From Papaver somniferum (Eukaryota; Streptophyta; Magnoliopsida; Ranunculales; Papaveraceae), in assembly GCF_003573695.1 (NCBI RefSeq), contig NW_020639929.1:3934406-3998405 (forward strand): a DNA stretch of 64,000 nucleotides, given 5' to 3'. The stretch's first letter is position 1. Each line of letters starts with the position of its first letter. A program made the translations under genes and the position numbers. Positions 21,536 to 32,919 of the stretch are shown one piece after another. Under the pieces are notes generated by a model. The model did no database searches and was not told the origin of the DNA. It saw only the letters and a list, made by a program, of their open reading frames with translations.

Positions 21536-22845
21536 CTAGGAACACTTTAAAATTTCATGAACCTTGAGTGAACAATAAGAACATGTCAATGGATATGCTG
21601 ATTCGGACTCCCGAGATGTGCAAGCTGCTAGGCATAGAGTGGAACCTGAAAAACCAGATAGAGAGTTTCCAACAGAAAGGTTAATTTCTTCATCCATATT
21701 GGTTGAGTTTCTTTCAGTAAGAATATAAATATTGATGTAAGTATTGCTACAGTTATCAAAATCGATATCTTCACAAAGAAGTGCAACACTTGATTTTTCG
21801 TCTTTATTGGAATCATAGTGATCAAATATTTCATCAAGAGTTGCATGCAGCAAGACCTCTATTTCAAGTGTATTTTCTACGATTTGGACACTCATTCGCA
21901 AAATGACCAAAACCTTTACACTTAAATAACTGTGGCATATCCTCGTCATGAGCCTCGTCAGAATCCCTGTTTTTAAGAGAAACGCGATTGTGAGGTTTAA
22001 CTGACGACCTAGGTTTGTCTCTTGAAAACCGTTTACTTCTCTTCAATAGAAGATCTCTAAACTGTCTTGTGATCATAGAGACTGATTTGTCAAGATCTTC
22101 ACCTGATGAATCAGTCTCAGAAAGATCATCCTCAAAGACATAAACACTTTTACTTTTGTCAAGTAATTTAGTGTTCTTTTGGGCTTTGAAGACAATATCC
22201 TTTCCGATTTTAGATGTGTGTTCATGATCAAAGATCTTTAGCTTTCCAACCAACGTGTTTCTGGAAAGAACATTAAGGTTATTTCCTTCAACGATGGCAT
22301 GCTTCTTAGAATCGTATCTAGATGGCAGCCATCTGAGAATTTTCATCACAATGTCATTTCAGGAATAGTCTTACCCAATGCAAAAGATGCATTAACAATT
22401 TCAGAAACTTTGTGATTAAACTCATCAAATGAATCTTCATATGCCATACGAAGGTTTTCCAAATCTGAATTAAGGTTTTGAAGCCTAGCTTCCTTTTCAC
22501 TGGTATTACCTTCGAATACAGTTTATAAGATATCCCAAGCATCTTTATACCTAGTGCAGTAGTCACATGGTGCTGAAGATCTAGGGTAATGGCATGGATG
22601 ATGGCATTCAAACCGTCGGAGTTTTGCTGTGCAGCAAGTATTTTGGCAGCATTGTATTCACCAATGTTCTTTGGAATGTTCACATACCCTACTGCCACAA
22701 TGGGAGCATCATATCCATTAATTACATAAACCCATGATCGAAAATTACGTGCTTGAAGAAAAGCACGCATATCAATTTTCCACCACAAGTAATTAGAGTC
22801 ATCGAAGACTGTGGTACGTTTATAGAGATAACAACTTTGTCCATA
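21536..22845 (-). pseudogene. gag: Copia-type gag, copy 2 (broken)
   Basis: Homologous to 15144-16515 but more damaged. The N-terminal part (MRAFLQARNFRSWVYVINGYD, IGEYNAAKILAAQQNS) loses frame near 22555-22560, where one base is missing relative to copy 1. The codon that is TAA in copy 1 after AWDIL is TAA here too. The zinc knuckle reads LFKCKGFGHFANEC, so the first zinc-binding Cys is Leu. A further frameshift lies near 21860. No pol follows. Confidence 0.82.
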
Positions 22846-22907
22846 TCATATCGCTACAAACACTGACTTATTAGGTCTTTAATGTGTTTTCCTTCTCTGA
22901 TAACAAA

Positions 22908-25412
22908 TGAAAATGCGGGGGTCTAACAACCACACCCAACAATTGGTTTGGCAATATGAGAGGACTTACTCCAATACACTTTCTAGAGAATCAACTAGAC
23001 AGTCAGACTCAATCTAGAATAAAGTATCTCAAAGAGCATAATATCTCTAACTCTTAATTCAATCTGTAATAAGCAAATAGAAATCTGCGAGCCTGATTGA
23101 ATATAAGAGGAGTTACTTGAACGGTACCAAAGACCAATGTTCAAGTGTCAATCAATGTAAATCAAAAACCAAAGGTTGGATATTCTAATTGATTGATCTT
23201 AACGCACAACCTGTGATATTTCAATTATATAACAAAATATATTGCGGAAAAGAAATAACCCAGAATTTTGTTAATGAGGAAACCGAAAATGCAGAAAAAC
23301 CCTCGGACCTAGTCCAGATTGAACACCACACTGTATTAAGACGCTACAGACACTAGCCTACTACCAATCAACTTTGGATTGGACTGTAGTTGAACCCTAA
23401 TCAATCTCACATTGATTCAAGGTACAGTTGCGCTCCTTACGTCTCTGATCCCAGCAGGATACTACGCACTTGATTCCCTTAGATGATGTCACCCACAACC
23501 AAGATTTGCTACGACCCAAAGTCGAAGACTTGATAGACAAATCTGTCTCACACAGAAAAGTGTATAGGATTGAATAAATCTGTCTCCCATATAAATACCC
23601 AAGAGTTTTTATTCCGTCTTTTGATAAATCAAGGTGAACATGAACCAATTGATAAACCAAATTTATATTCCCGAAGAACATCCTAGTATTATCAATCACC
23701 TCACAATAAACTTAATCGACTAGCGAAACAGGTTATTATGGAATCACAAATGATGAGACGAAGTTTGTTTGTGATTAATTTTATATCTTTCCTCTCAGAG
23801 ATATAAAATCTCGATCCAATTATTTCAATTGTACTCAACACGATAGAAACAGCAAGATCAGATCACGCAACTACAAAGATAATAGTTGGGTCTGGCTTCA
23901 CAATCCCAATGAAGTCTTCAAGTCGTTAACCTACAGGGTCTCGATAAGAAACCTAAGTTTAAAGGAGAATCGACTCTAGTTATGCAACTAGTAACACACA
24001 GGAGGTGTGGGGATTAGGTTTCCTAGTTGCTAGAGTTATCCTTTATATAGTTTTTCAAATAAGGGTTTTCAATCGAAGTTACCTTGGTAACAAAGCATTC
24101 AATATTCACCGTCAGATGAAAAACCTGATTCAACCAAGCTAATATCTTTCAACCGTTAGATCGAACTTAGCTTGTTACATAAATGAAATGTACCCTCGTT
24201 TGTAGGTTTCTGTAACCGTAGCTAAACATGTACACCATGTTGGTTCACAAATAGTTAACCGACGTTAGCCATATGATTACTCTCATATCAACCTTATTCA
24301 TCTTAACCATAACTAGTTCAAATGACTCAAATGAAACTAGTTAAGAGTTGTTCAATTGTTTAGAAAATATAATTGAAATCAACTCGGTTTGATTCAGTTG
24401 AATCAATCATGAACATCATAGCCACGGTTTGCAAAGATTGCATTCCTTATGATTTAAATGTTTAAGTTCATGGACTTGACCGGTTTGACAAAGTAACCAG
24501 CTTAAGTATGCGTACTTAAGCAACTGGTTTTGAGTTTGTAAAGTTTTCAAACTCAGCAGAAATTTTCGGTTCAAAAACTTCCGCCAGTATGCGTACGGGT
24601 ACACATACTTAAGGTGACTAGTTAATAGTTTTGCCAAAACCAGACTCAGCAGAAATTCTCGGTTCGAGAACTTCCACCAGTATGCGTACTAGTACGCATA
24701 CTTAACCTGTCTCCTTCACCAATTTCGTATACACACATATGCATACTCTTGGCTTCCGGTTTATAGACTTATACACTAATGTGTGAACACACTATATATG
24801 CTTATATCCAAAGATGGTTACATCATCAACTCTTTATTTCAATCATTGAAACATTCTTCTATAATGTCAATAGCCTTTTTCACATACTATTAGCATCAAA
24901 GAAATTTTGAAGATATTGAAATAATCATTATTGAAACCTTCAAAGTCTTACACCAAATGATTGTATCACACAAACCATGTAAGATGTTACTCGACAATTT
25001 TCTCATGATATAAGATAAACTTGGTCGAAGCGAAATCTTACCAACATATATTTCGAGAAATATGTAAGCGAGATATACTCAGCTCGAAATCTCAAATGTG
25101 TATAGAGAAAACTATATCGTAACACGACTTATGTCTCAGTATAGGAGATAGTAGAAATAAAATTTCCAAGTGATAGATAAGTTCAAGTCTCCACATACCT
25201 TTTGTCGAAGAAGTTCCACAAGCTCCCCTTAGTAGTTCTTCGTCTTCAAGAGATGAACGTCGAGAGATTTAAGATCAACTACACTATCTATGTACTAGTC
25301 CGAGACATCTACAAATAGGCTAGAAATAAAGATTTATAGTTTTGATCACTAACATTGACAAACATGCTTGAGATAGCATCGCACGCGAGTTCGTCCGAGC
25401 AATGCTCTAACA
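22908..25412 (-). repeat. 5' LTR of copia-type tandem element (2505 bp)
   Basis: It runs in element orientation from TGTTAGAGCATTGC (25412) to GCATTTTCA-like sequence (22908). It is strongly similar to 16579-19057 with scattered substitutions and small indels. Position 25413 onward is unrelated, so this is the true 5' boundary of the tandem array. The palindromic repeat set recurs at 24505-24517 (halved), 24586-24610 and 24679-24703. Confidence 0.9.
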
Positions 25413-25601
25413 TATTGTTTGCATGAAATTAAACTTGATTAAATGATTTTTATTGTATTTTCTCTTGATGGTGCATGCTAGTCTAAGACTTTCATGCTCC
25501 ATGCTAGCGATTAACAATAGATATTTTCAAAATATAATTTTGGCAATATTGTAGTACCACTTTTAACGTGAAAGACTTTTCATGCTCCATGCTAGCGATT
25601 A
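25413..25601 (+). repeat. Degenerate Athila-type LTR fragment
   Basis: The segment contains a twice-repeated TTCATGCTCCATGCTAGCGATTAA and resembles the end of the LTR at about 26890-26990 (ATGCGTCATGCTAGTGATATACAATAAATATT). It appears to be an old, diverged relative lying between the copia-type LTR and the foldback element. Confidence 0.5.
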
Positions 25602-25669
25602 AGATTTTGATTTTAAACTTAAATTATAAAATTAAAAGCAGTAAACTCAATCGAAAAAGAAATATCATG
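25602..25669. repeat. Left part of a ~221-bp foldback element, split by a retrotransposon
   Basis: AGATTTTGATTTTAAACTT through ATATCATG is complementary to 33009-33077. The element resumes at 32925 after the target duplication. Together (68 + 153 bp) they form a nearly perfect hairpin with arms of about 100 bp and a ~20-base loop. I see no clear target duplication for the hairpin itself. Confidence 0.8.
25665..25669. repeat. Target site duplication TCATG, left copy
   Basis: TCATG precedes the LTR start TGATAG (25670) and recurs at 32920-32924 after the LTR end AATCA. Confidence 0.93.
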
Positions 25670-27174
25670 TGATAGACGCATTTATGTGTCTAATTTGTCC
25701 CAATTGTTTATATTGTTAGTGCTCGATTTTGTACTTATTTGGTTATTTTATGTCTTTGTAGGTGTTTTTGGAGAAATAAGCTTTTGCGGCGAAATTGGCT
25801 AAAAAGTGGTTTTTGCGCTCGTGGGAGAAAATTACTATACGGACTCTCACTTTGGATAAGGGGTAACCTAATTACTAAGGGGCACCCCATTTCAGGGCAT
25901 GTACTAAAGGGACACCGGAACTGGATAGGGGGAGGTCATCTTCAAAGTTTCAAAACTGGATTTTGGCGGAAAAAAAGGCAGCAGCGTCAACAGTTTTGGA
26001 TCAAGGATTTGAGCGACCTAGGAGGCGATTCAATGGGCAAATTTGGTACCCACGGACTCTACAAGACATAAGGGACCTGTTAGAAGCGATTAGACCCATC
26101 TAATTGGGCTGGATAAGTCAGAAAATCCACACAAAGTCAAGACAGTGCACACGGTTTCTGTTTAGGGTTTGAGATTAGTTTGAGAGATTTATGGGATATC
26201 TTGCGTGGGATATACATCAAAACAGTTGGGTAAAAGTCCTAGAAGATATTTGAGACGAGAGAATAGCTAGAAACAGCCTGTAACGCAACAAGAAGAAGAT
26301 TATTCTTCAAACAACCCGTAAAGAATAATGGAGATTTCCAAGGGGTTTGATCGAGTTTCAAGGGGATTTAAAGCCTATAAATAGTTGGTTTTATGTCAGA
26401 GAAGGGTGATCAAGAGTGAGGGGTCGATTGGGAGTCCAGCAGAGAGGCGCAGGAGGAGTTGCAGGAATTGTACCTGCTGCTGCTGCGGCCGCCATTAACA
26501 AAGCTCGAAGAACACGAAGAACACACCTGCAAAGACAGTCGTTTATCAACAGTGACAACGACTAGCATTCGAGGGTCTTAAAACAACAGCTTCAACAACA
26601 GCACTGAGGTATCGTTATTACAGCAGTGGTATTTTATCGTTCTTCTCTGGACGCTTAAAGAGGGTCGTAGTTTCACTGTATTATATTTTTCACTCTTTTA
26701 ATCATATTTTGAGCATCAATTATGTATTTTGAGAACATGATTATTATGAGTAGCTAAACCCCAACATTCGGATGATGGAGGAAGCCGTTCTTTACGCATA
26801 TGATAATTATATTAATTCTTTTTTGACTACTTGCACTTTTTATTGATCGATTTATGATTTTTCTTAATTGATTGTGATATCGTATGATGATGTATGCTTG
26901 GTCGTAGTGCTTTTGATGCGTCATGCTAGTGATATACAATAAATATTCTAAAAATCTACCTTGGCAAGAATGAGAGTCCTTATGATTTGAGCTATAATTG
27001 TTTCGAATAAATATATGAATTGTGTGAATGATTAATGGTGGAATCCTGAGTCCTAGTGTCTCTTGATCCTGTGACAAAAATTTTGTATATATTTTTATTT
27101 TCTAAAAAAATTATCCTTCACAAGTCCGAGAGTTTGAACCTCATTACTACAATCACACGAAAAATATTTAATCA
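25670..27174 (+). repeat. 5' LTR of the non-autonomous Athila-related element
   Basis: Runs from TGATAGACGCATTTATGTGT to TTTAATCA. A TATA box (TATAAATAG, 26376-26384) is followed by transcribed-looking sequence, including a GCTGCTGCGG run near 26470. Differences from the 3' LTR are mostly single substitutions. The small ORF 25739-26071 recurs in the other LTR simply because the LTRs are copies. Confidence 0.95.
26376..26384 (+). promoter_or_regulatory. LTR TATA box
   Basis: TATAAATAG in the 5' LTR, repeated at the matching place in the 3' LTR (about 32121-32129). It is the likely core promoter of the element transcript. Confidence 0.6.
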
Positions 27175-27177
27175 TTT

Positions 27178-27196
27178 TGGCGCTGCTGCCGGGGAC
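27178..27196 (+). promoter_or_regulatory. Primer binding site (tRNA-Asp type)
   Basis: TGGCGCTGCTGCCGGGGAC starts three bases after the LTR end. It resembles the complement of the 3' end of plant tRNA-Asp (TGGCGCCGTTGCCGGGGA) with a few mismatches. Confidence 0.75.
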
Positions 27197-28284
27197 TTGT
27201 ATATAGATTTGTTTTTAGGTTTATTATTTTATTTTATTTTTTTTACTATTATTTGTTCCTTTTTACGTTTCTTTTTGTGTCTTTGATTTACAGGTTCGAA
27301 GTGGAATACTAAGGACTTGGGAACAAAAAGCTTAAAGCTAAAAGATAAAAGAGAAGAGAAAAAAGACATAATTTTTTTAGGATTTAATTTTTTTTTTTTA
27401 TTATTATTATTTTTTTTGTATATAGCTTTTATATATTTTTTTAGAATTTGTAAATAGGCTTTATTTTTCATAATTTTTGTAATTTTTGGACTTTTTATTT
27501 GGACTTTATTCTGGACTTTTGGACATTTTTATTTTTATTTTTAAACCCTACGGAAGGGTATCCTTAAATACAAACTGTTTGCAGGGAAGGACGACGATTA
27601 CGATATCGTCTCGGCCCCTCGGGTTCGTACATGACATAGGAGTCGTGGCCCGAGTCGACTTCAACGGTTCATCCCCCGTCTGGTACGGGAGGTAAGTCCA
27701 TCGAAACACTCGCGAATCTCCTGTAAGCGAGTTACTGTATTCCTTAAGGTGATTCATTGATTGAGGACGAATTTGGACTGTTTTTAATTTCCTAGTAAAG
27801 GGCAAGGCCTGGCCAAATCAAGATAAGGACTCGGATTTCATCACCGTTTCCTTCTTGCCCGCCTTAGGAAAACGAAACCAAACGCGAACCTAAGCCTAAA
27901 ATTTTGAATAGAACGAGACCAATAGGGTAACGAGCTTAATAGGAAACTCGTTCGAAAAATATTGGTTGCTCTTTAAGCACATTTCAAAGTTCATGATGGT
28001 TTCTGTGAGTTGAATGCGTGACTGCGCCGCCTTGTGATAGCGGTGAGGCCTTGGGTATCAAAGCTCCACTGAGCTTCCCTCGCCTCGATTCAACTTACAT
28101 TAGCTCGGATTGATTCCAGAGGGGTGTGCTCAAATTGTAACGAATTCCTTTTCGAAGGAATAGAAGAAGGTCTAGAAAACAATCTAAGTGGAGCCATCAT
28201 GCTTTTTGTTTGCTAGATTCTATAGGTTTGATTTGATCGAGTCGGACTTGTTTGTGATTGCGTAGAATTCCCCTGCAATTAAGA
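27197..28284 (+). other. 5' leader of non-autonomous element
   Basis: Non-coding. T-rich runs at 27205-27480 are followed by two blocks conserved (in reverse complement) with the leader of the Athila-like element: about 27577-27720 and 28000-28210. Small ORFs (27486-27695, 27548-27805) overlap the conserved blocks on opposite strands and are not supported. The conserved blocks are the best candidates for shared RNA packaging signals. Confidence 0.7.
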
Positions 28285-29499
28285 ATGTCGAACTGGTATG
28301 ATAGAAGCCAATACAATGAATATCGACCTGAATTAGAATATGGACATCATCAGTATTATGACCATAGTGAGAATAGTGACTGGGGACGCCAACCTTTTCA
28401 AGGTTATGGTTCATACCATGGTGAGCCCAATTACTATCCGCACGTGCATCAGTCTTACGAGCAAGAAGATTATAGTACTAGTTCTTCGTCTCTAGAGGAT
28501 ACAATCAAACTATTGAAAAGTAGTCCTTTTTATGATCCTTCTGATAATTCCTCTTTACTAGAGTCAACACGTAAGTTAGCTGAGTCGACGCGTAAGTTAG
28601 CTGATATGAAAAGTATAATTATAGACGACAGAACTACAATAATGAGTGAACCTTCTTTAGAAGACCACCTCAAGCGGATAGCTGAGACGAACGAAAGAAT
28701 TGCTCGAAATTACTTGAATTTCCAATATAGTGTATCCAATAATACCCTTGAGAATGAAGATAGTTATTTACATAATCAAGATAATAAGGTTAGAATTGGT
28801 AGCACTACTTGTTTTGATGAGGTTCGATCTTTTTCATGTTATAATGATGATTATGATAAGGATAGCATTGATGAGGAACATGAAATATGTAGGAATAGTG
28901 ATCAGGAAGCTAGTAATCCAATTGAGCTTTATAATGATTATATTATTTCTAGTTCAAATCCAAATAATTATTATGATTATTCACCTATTCAAAAGGACGA
29001 GGATTTGATTAGGGATTCCACCGTTTTAGACGATGTAGTTTTTCCTGTTTACGAATCCGATAAAGGTTTAGAGGAACCGGTTTATCTTGAGACTACTGTT
29101 TTCGAGTCGAACGATTTAGAAACTGTAATCGATGATGGTTTCGAGGAGCGGTTTTACCCTGAGAATACTGTTTCAGAGTCATATGATTTAGAAACAATAG
29201 TCTTAGATGAACTCGTAGAGATTAATGAGGATACACCGCAAGATTACAACTTAGAAGAATCAATTGCCCATTTTCAGGAATCTGATGACCTAGAAATTAG
29301 GGAGATTGTGGCTAGTCTAACTAGAGAAACTGAAAACTCTAAGTTTGGGGGTGATTATCACTTCCCTAGTGCCTTACCTTTAACTCTCAGAAAGTCCCCA
29401 CACTTAGGACTTGACATCAATGCCTCAACCATTTTACAAGATTACTTTCATACTCGTTTTCCTGAACCTAGTGATGTCCATAAGGAAGTTCAGTTGTGA
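28285..29499 (+). CDS. Large acidic ORF of the non-autonomous element, part 1 (404 aa, unknown)
   Basis: I do not recognise a family. The chosen ATG gives MSNWYDRSQYNEYRPELE. The first ~70 residues are rich in Tyr, His and Gly (HHQYYDHSENSDWGRQPF), followed by SLEDTIKLLKSS, a short repeat (ESTRKLAESTRKLADMK), then a long acidic section rich in Asp/Glu with two similar stretches (PVYLETTVFESNDLETV and RFYPENTVSESYDLETI). The SLED.I.LL segment faintly recalls SLEESLALL at the end of the Athila-like gag, so part may derive from gag, but this is weak. It ends at TGA (29497-29499), beyond which the same frame remains open to 30039. It sits exactly where gag-pol would be. Confidence 0.7.
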   Translation: MSNWYDRSQYNEYRPELEYGHHQYYDHSENSDWGRQPFQGYGSYHGEPNYYPHVHQSYEQEDYSTSSSSLEDTIKLLKSSPFYDPSDNSSLLESTRKLAESTRKLADMKSIIIDDRTTIMSEPSLEDHLKRIAETNERIARNYLNFQYSVSNNTLENEDSYLHNQDNKVRIGSTTCFDEVRSFSCYNDDYDKDSIDEEHEICRNSDQEASNPIELYNDYIISSSNPNNYYDYSPIQKDEDLIRDSTVLDDVVFPVYESDKGLEEPVYLETTVFESNDLETVIDDGFEERFYPENTVSESYDLETIVLDELVEINEDTPQDYNLEESIAHFQESDDLEIREIVASLTRETENSKFGGDYHFPSALPLTLRKSPHLGLDINASTILQDYFHTRFPEPSDVHKEVQL

Positions 29500-30039
29500 G
29501 AAACCCATCCTCTGGTTGATGAGGTTAGACCAGGCTATGATACTAAGATCGACTTTTTTTTCCCACCAAATATTTTTCAAACAATTGTGGGAACGTATAA
29601 ATTTCAAATGTGTCAATTATTAAGTTCTGAGACTAAACCTAATTACTTTAGGATATTAGAATCGACACATTTTCTTAAGAATGACCGCTACTCTCACTGT
29701 GGTCAATTATGTAAGTCAAACCTGATTGACTTAGAGGATCCTCAATTATTTAGGTTATTATTTTGTGCTTCTAAGTTCTTATTTAAGTATTTACAGACTC
29801 TAGGACCTAATAATTCGGATCTCAATTTTGAGGAGTTGCAGCCTAAAGAAATATATTTAGACCCTTTTATAGAACCTGAACCTGAACTACAATTAGATAT
29901 AGATATCTTAATCAGGAAACTAGGTAAGGGCATGCTAGTCTTGTACATTTTCTTGGTTCACTGCAGTTTCCTTTTGTCAGCTCTTTTTGGTGTTAAAGAC
30001 CCACAGTTATTCCGGCTACTGTTATACGGTTCGAGTTGA
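29500..30039 (+). pseudogene. Large ORF of the non-autonomous element, part 2 (same frame after TGA)
   Basis: This segment is open in the same frame as 28285-29499, giving one ancestral ORF of about 584 codons with one stop, plausibly a CGA-to-TGA change. It contains DLEDPQLFRLLFCASKF and later VKDPQLFRLLLYGSS, an internal repeat. Between them are an acidic stretch (EPEPELQLDIDILIRKLG) and a hydrophobic segment (GMLVLYIFLVHCSFLLSALF) that could span a membrane. A C-terminal hydrophobic segment recalls env-like ORFs of some Athila elements, but there is no sequence match I can assert. Function unknown. Confidence 0.6.
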
Positions 30040-31398
30040 CTAATCCTTTTCTTAGTCTGGCTGAAGACTTTAAACTTAGCACTTCTTGGGAGTAACCCAA
30101 TCTCATGCAACCAGGTAATATCCTTCCGTAACTCTTTCAATTCAAATGGTAACAGTTTCTCCTTGTTCCTGCTTTTAATTTCATCTTTAGAACATTGAGG
30201 ACAATGTTAGGTTTAAGTTTGGGGGTATGGGAGAAACTTTTTAGTTGCAGTATGAATAAATAAACTCCAGAGCCTAGAAATTTATGCTTATTTAGGATGG
30301 CACTAACCAATCTAAGTGGATGGAAGCATTTTGATTGTAGGAGTTTGAGGAACCAATCTGATTAGATGGAAACATCTAAAGAGTCTATTCATAAAAGCAC
30401 AGAGCTCAGGTGTTAGAAATAACATGATAGTTTCACCATATCTCGTTGAGTCCTTTTCACTTCTATTTTTATTTTATTTTGTTTTTAAACTATGTTCTCT
30501 AAGTGATAGGTGGGGCCCACGATTCAAGTTGTTACCAATGCTAGGGTGAATTAGAGTGATTGAGATACCATGAAAAAAAAAAGTTGAAAAAGAAAAANNN
30601 NNNNNNNNNNNNNNNNNNNNNNNNNNNNNNNNNNNNNNNNNNNNNNNNNNNNNNNNNNNNNNNNNNNNNNNNNNNNNNNNNNNNNNNNNNNNNNNNNNNN
30701 NNNNNNNNNNNNNNNNNNNNNNNNNNNNNNNNNNNNNNNNNNNNNNNNNNNNNNNNNNNNNAAATTGAGACCAGACCATTTGACCAAAAGGAATAAATTC
30801 AATAAAGTCGACCACTGGTACCCTTGTATATGCCAGTTGTGTTGACCTAGAGTTAGGTTATCGACCACTGGTACCCTTGTATATGCCAGTGTGTTGATAT
30901 TAGTCAGACTAGTATCTCAATCCATTAGGATAGGTTCATTTTGGCGGAGGCCTTCAGACAGATATGGGAAACGCCGTTCACTTAGTAAACATCAAAACCA
31001 TCTATTTTTTTCAATATCCATCTCTTAATCTTTCCATGTGATTAGTTTGACTCCGAATATGATGTCCATAGTGCAACTATCTGAGTAGATCTCTGTCACT
31101 TTATATGAATTTTAGTATGCTTGAGTGCAAACTCGTGTACAGCAATTGGAATTTCGCATCAGGGTACTTCTTCCTGTAGTCAATAAGTATGCCAACCAAG
31201 GAGATTCTTTAGTGCCTTCCAAGGTTCTGCGTAGATAGCTAAGCTCTGGAGTATCAAGGTTTTGTGGGTACACCTCTGGTAAACCCCCCGGAGACAACAC
31301 TCCGCCACTAGGGCCACCTAGTGGTTTAACGGCTTACTGCACGTGCTAAGTGTAGTCATTTTATTTTAGATTAGATTTGCTCGAGGACTAGCAAATAA
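30040..31398 (+). other. 3' non-coding region of non-autonomous element, with internal PPT-like tract and gap
   Basis: Includes ACATTGAGGACAATG and AAGTTTGGGGGTATGGG (30214-30229), equivalent to the tract at 3516-3532 of the Athila-like element. Also present are a doubled segment containing CCACTGGTACCCTTGTATAT (about 30808-30890) and homology to 2540-3480 in reverse complement. A run of N (30598-30761) replaces the homopolymer seen in the relatives. Confidence 0.8.
30598..30761. other. Assembly gap (164 N)
   Basis: The N run stands where the two related regions carry a long A/T homopolymer, so the gap is probably due to that low-complexity tract. Confidence 0.97.
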
Positions 31399-31414
31399 TA
31401 AGTTTGGGGGTATT
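31399..31414 (+). promoter_or_regulatory. 3' polypurine tract of non-autonomous element
   Basis: TAAGTTTGGGGGTATT ends at the LTR start TGATAG. It is the same core as in the Athila-like element. Confidence 0.82.
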
Positions 31415-32919
31415 TGATAGACGCATTTATGTGTCTAATTTGTCCCAATTGTTTATATTGTTAGTGCTCGATTTTGTACTTATTTTGTTATTTTATGTCT
31501 TTGTAGGTGTTTTTGGAGAAATAAGCTTTTGCGGCGAAATTGGCTAAAAAGTGGTTTTTGCGCTCGTGGGAGAAAATTACTATACGGACTCTCACTTTGG
31601 ATAAGGGGTAACCTAATTACTAAGGGGCACCCCATTTCAGGGCATGTACTAAAGGGACACCGGAACTGGATAGGGGGAGGTCATCTTCAAAGTTTCAAAA
31701 CTGGATTTTGGCGGAAAAAAAGGCAGCAGCGTCAACAGTTTTGGATCAAGGATTTGAGCGACCTAGGAGGCGATTCAATGGGCAAATTTGGTACCCACGG
31801 ACTCTACAAGACATAAGGGACCTGTTATAAGCGATTAGACCCATCTAATTGGGCTGGATAAGTCAGAAAATCCACACAAAGTCAAGACAGTGCACACGGT
31901 TTCTGTTTAGGGTTTGAGATTAGTTTGAGAGATTTATGGGATATCTTGCGTGGGATATACATCAAAACAGTTGGGTAAAAGTCCTAGAATATATTTGAGA
32001 CGAGAGAATAACTAGAAACAGCCTGTAACGCAACAAGAAGAAGATTATTCTTCAAACAACCCGTAAAGAATAATGGAGATTTCCAAGGGGTTTGATCGAG
32101 TTTCAAGGGGATTTAAAGCCTATAAATAGTTGGTTTTATGTAAGAGAAGGGTGATCAAGAGTGAGGGGTCGATTGGGAGTCCAGCAGAGAGGCGCAGGAG
32201 GAGTTGCAGGAATTGTACCTGCTGCTGCTGCTGCCGCCATTATGAAAGCTCGAAGAACACGAAGAACACACCTGCAAAGACAGTCGTTTATCAACAGTGA
32301 CAACGACTAGCATTCGAGGGTCTTAAAACAACAGCTTCAACAACAGCACTGAGGTATCGTTATTACAGCAGTGGTATTTTATCGTTCTTCTCTGGACGCT
32401 TAAAGAGGGTCGTAGTTTCACTGTATTATATTTTTCACTCTTTTAATCATATTTTGAGCATCAAGTATGTATTTTGAGAACATGATTATTATGAGTAGCT
32501 AAACCCCAACATTGGGATGATGGAGGAAGCCGTTCTTTACGCATATGATAATTATATTAATTCTTTTTTGACTACTTGCACTTTTTATTGATCGATTTAT
32601 GATTTTTCTTAATTGATTGTGATATCGTATGATGATGTATGCTTGGTAGTAGTGCTTTTGATGCGTCATGCTAGTGATATACAATAAATATTCTAAAAAT
32701 CTACCTTGGAAAGAATGAGAGTCCTTATGATTTGAGCTATAATTGTTTCGAATAAATATATGAATTGTGTGAATGATTAATGGTGGAATCCTGAGTCCTA
32801 GTGTCTCTTGATCCTGTGACAAAAATTTTGTATATATTTTTATTTTCTAAAAAAATTATCCTTCACAAGTCCGAGAGTTTGAACCTCATTACTACAATCA
32901 CACGAAAAATATTTAATCA
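31415..32919 (+). repeat. 3' LTR of the non-autonomous Athila-related element
   Basis: Same length as the 5' LTR (1505 bp) with about a dozen substitutions noticed by eye (for example GGTCGTAG/GGTAGTAG and CAACATTCGG/CAACATTGGG), consistent with a recent insertion. Confidence 0.95.

Larger units (their letters stand above)
25670..32919 (+). mobile_element. Young non-autonomous Athila-related gypsy element with replaced coding region
   Basis: Two 1505-bp LTRs (about 12 differences by eye), perfect 5-bp TSD, PBS, ~1.1 kb leader, one large ORF (28285-30039 with one stop), two PPT-like tracts and a 3' region homologous to that of the 803-13389 element. No gag, protease, RT or integrase is present. 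The leader and 3' region are homologous to the autonomous-type element in this window. Such elements are expected to be packaged and copied by proteins from a related autonomous element. Confidence 0.92.

Noticed and set aside
25739..26071. Protein-coding gene in the LTR (110 aa; repeated at 31529-31816)
   Set aside because: Both copies lie within the two LTRs of one element, so their identity reflects LTR duplication. No domain seen.
29742..29948. Minus-strand ORF inside the novel ORF region
   Set aside because: Shadow of the 28285-30039 reading frame.
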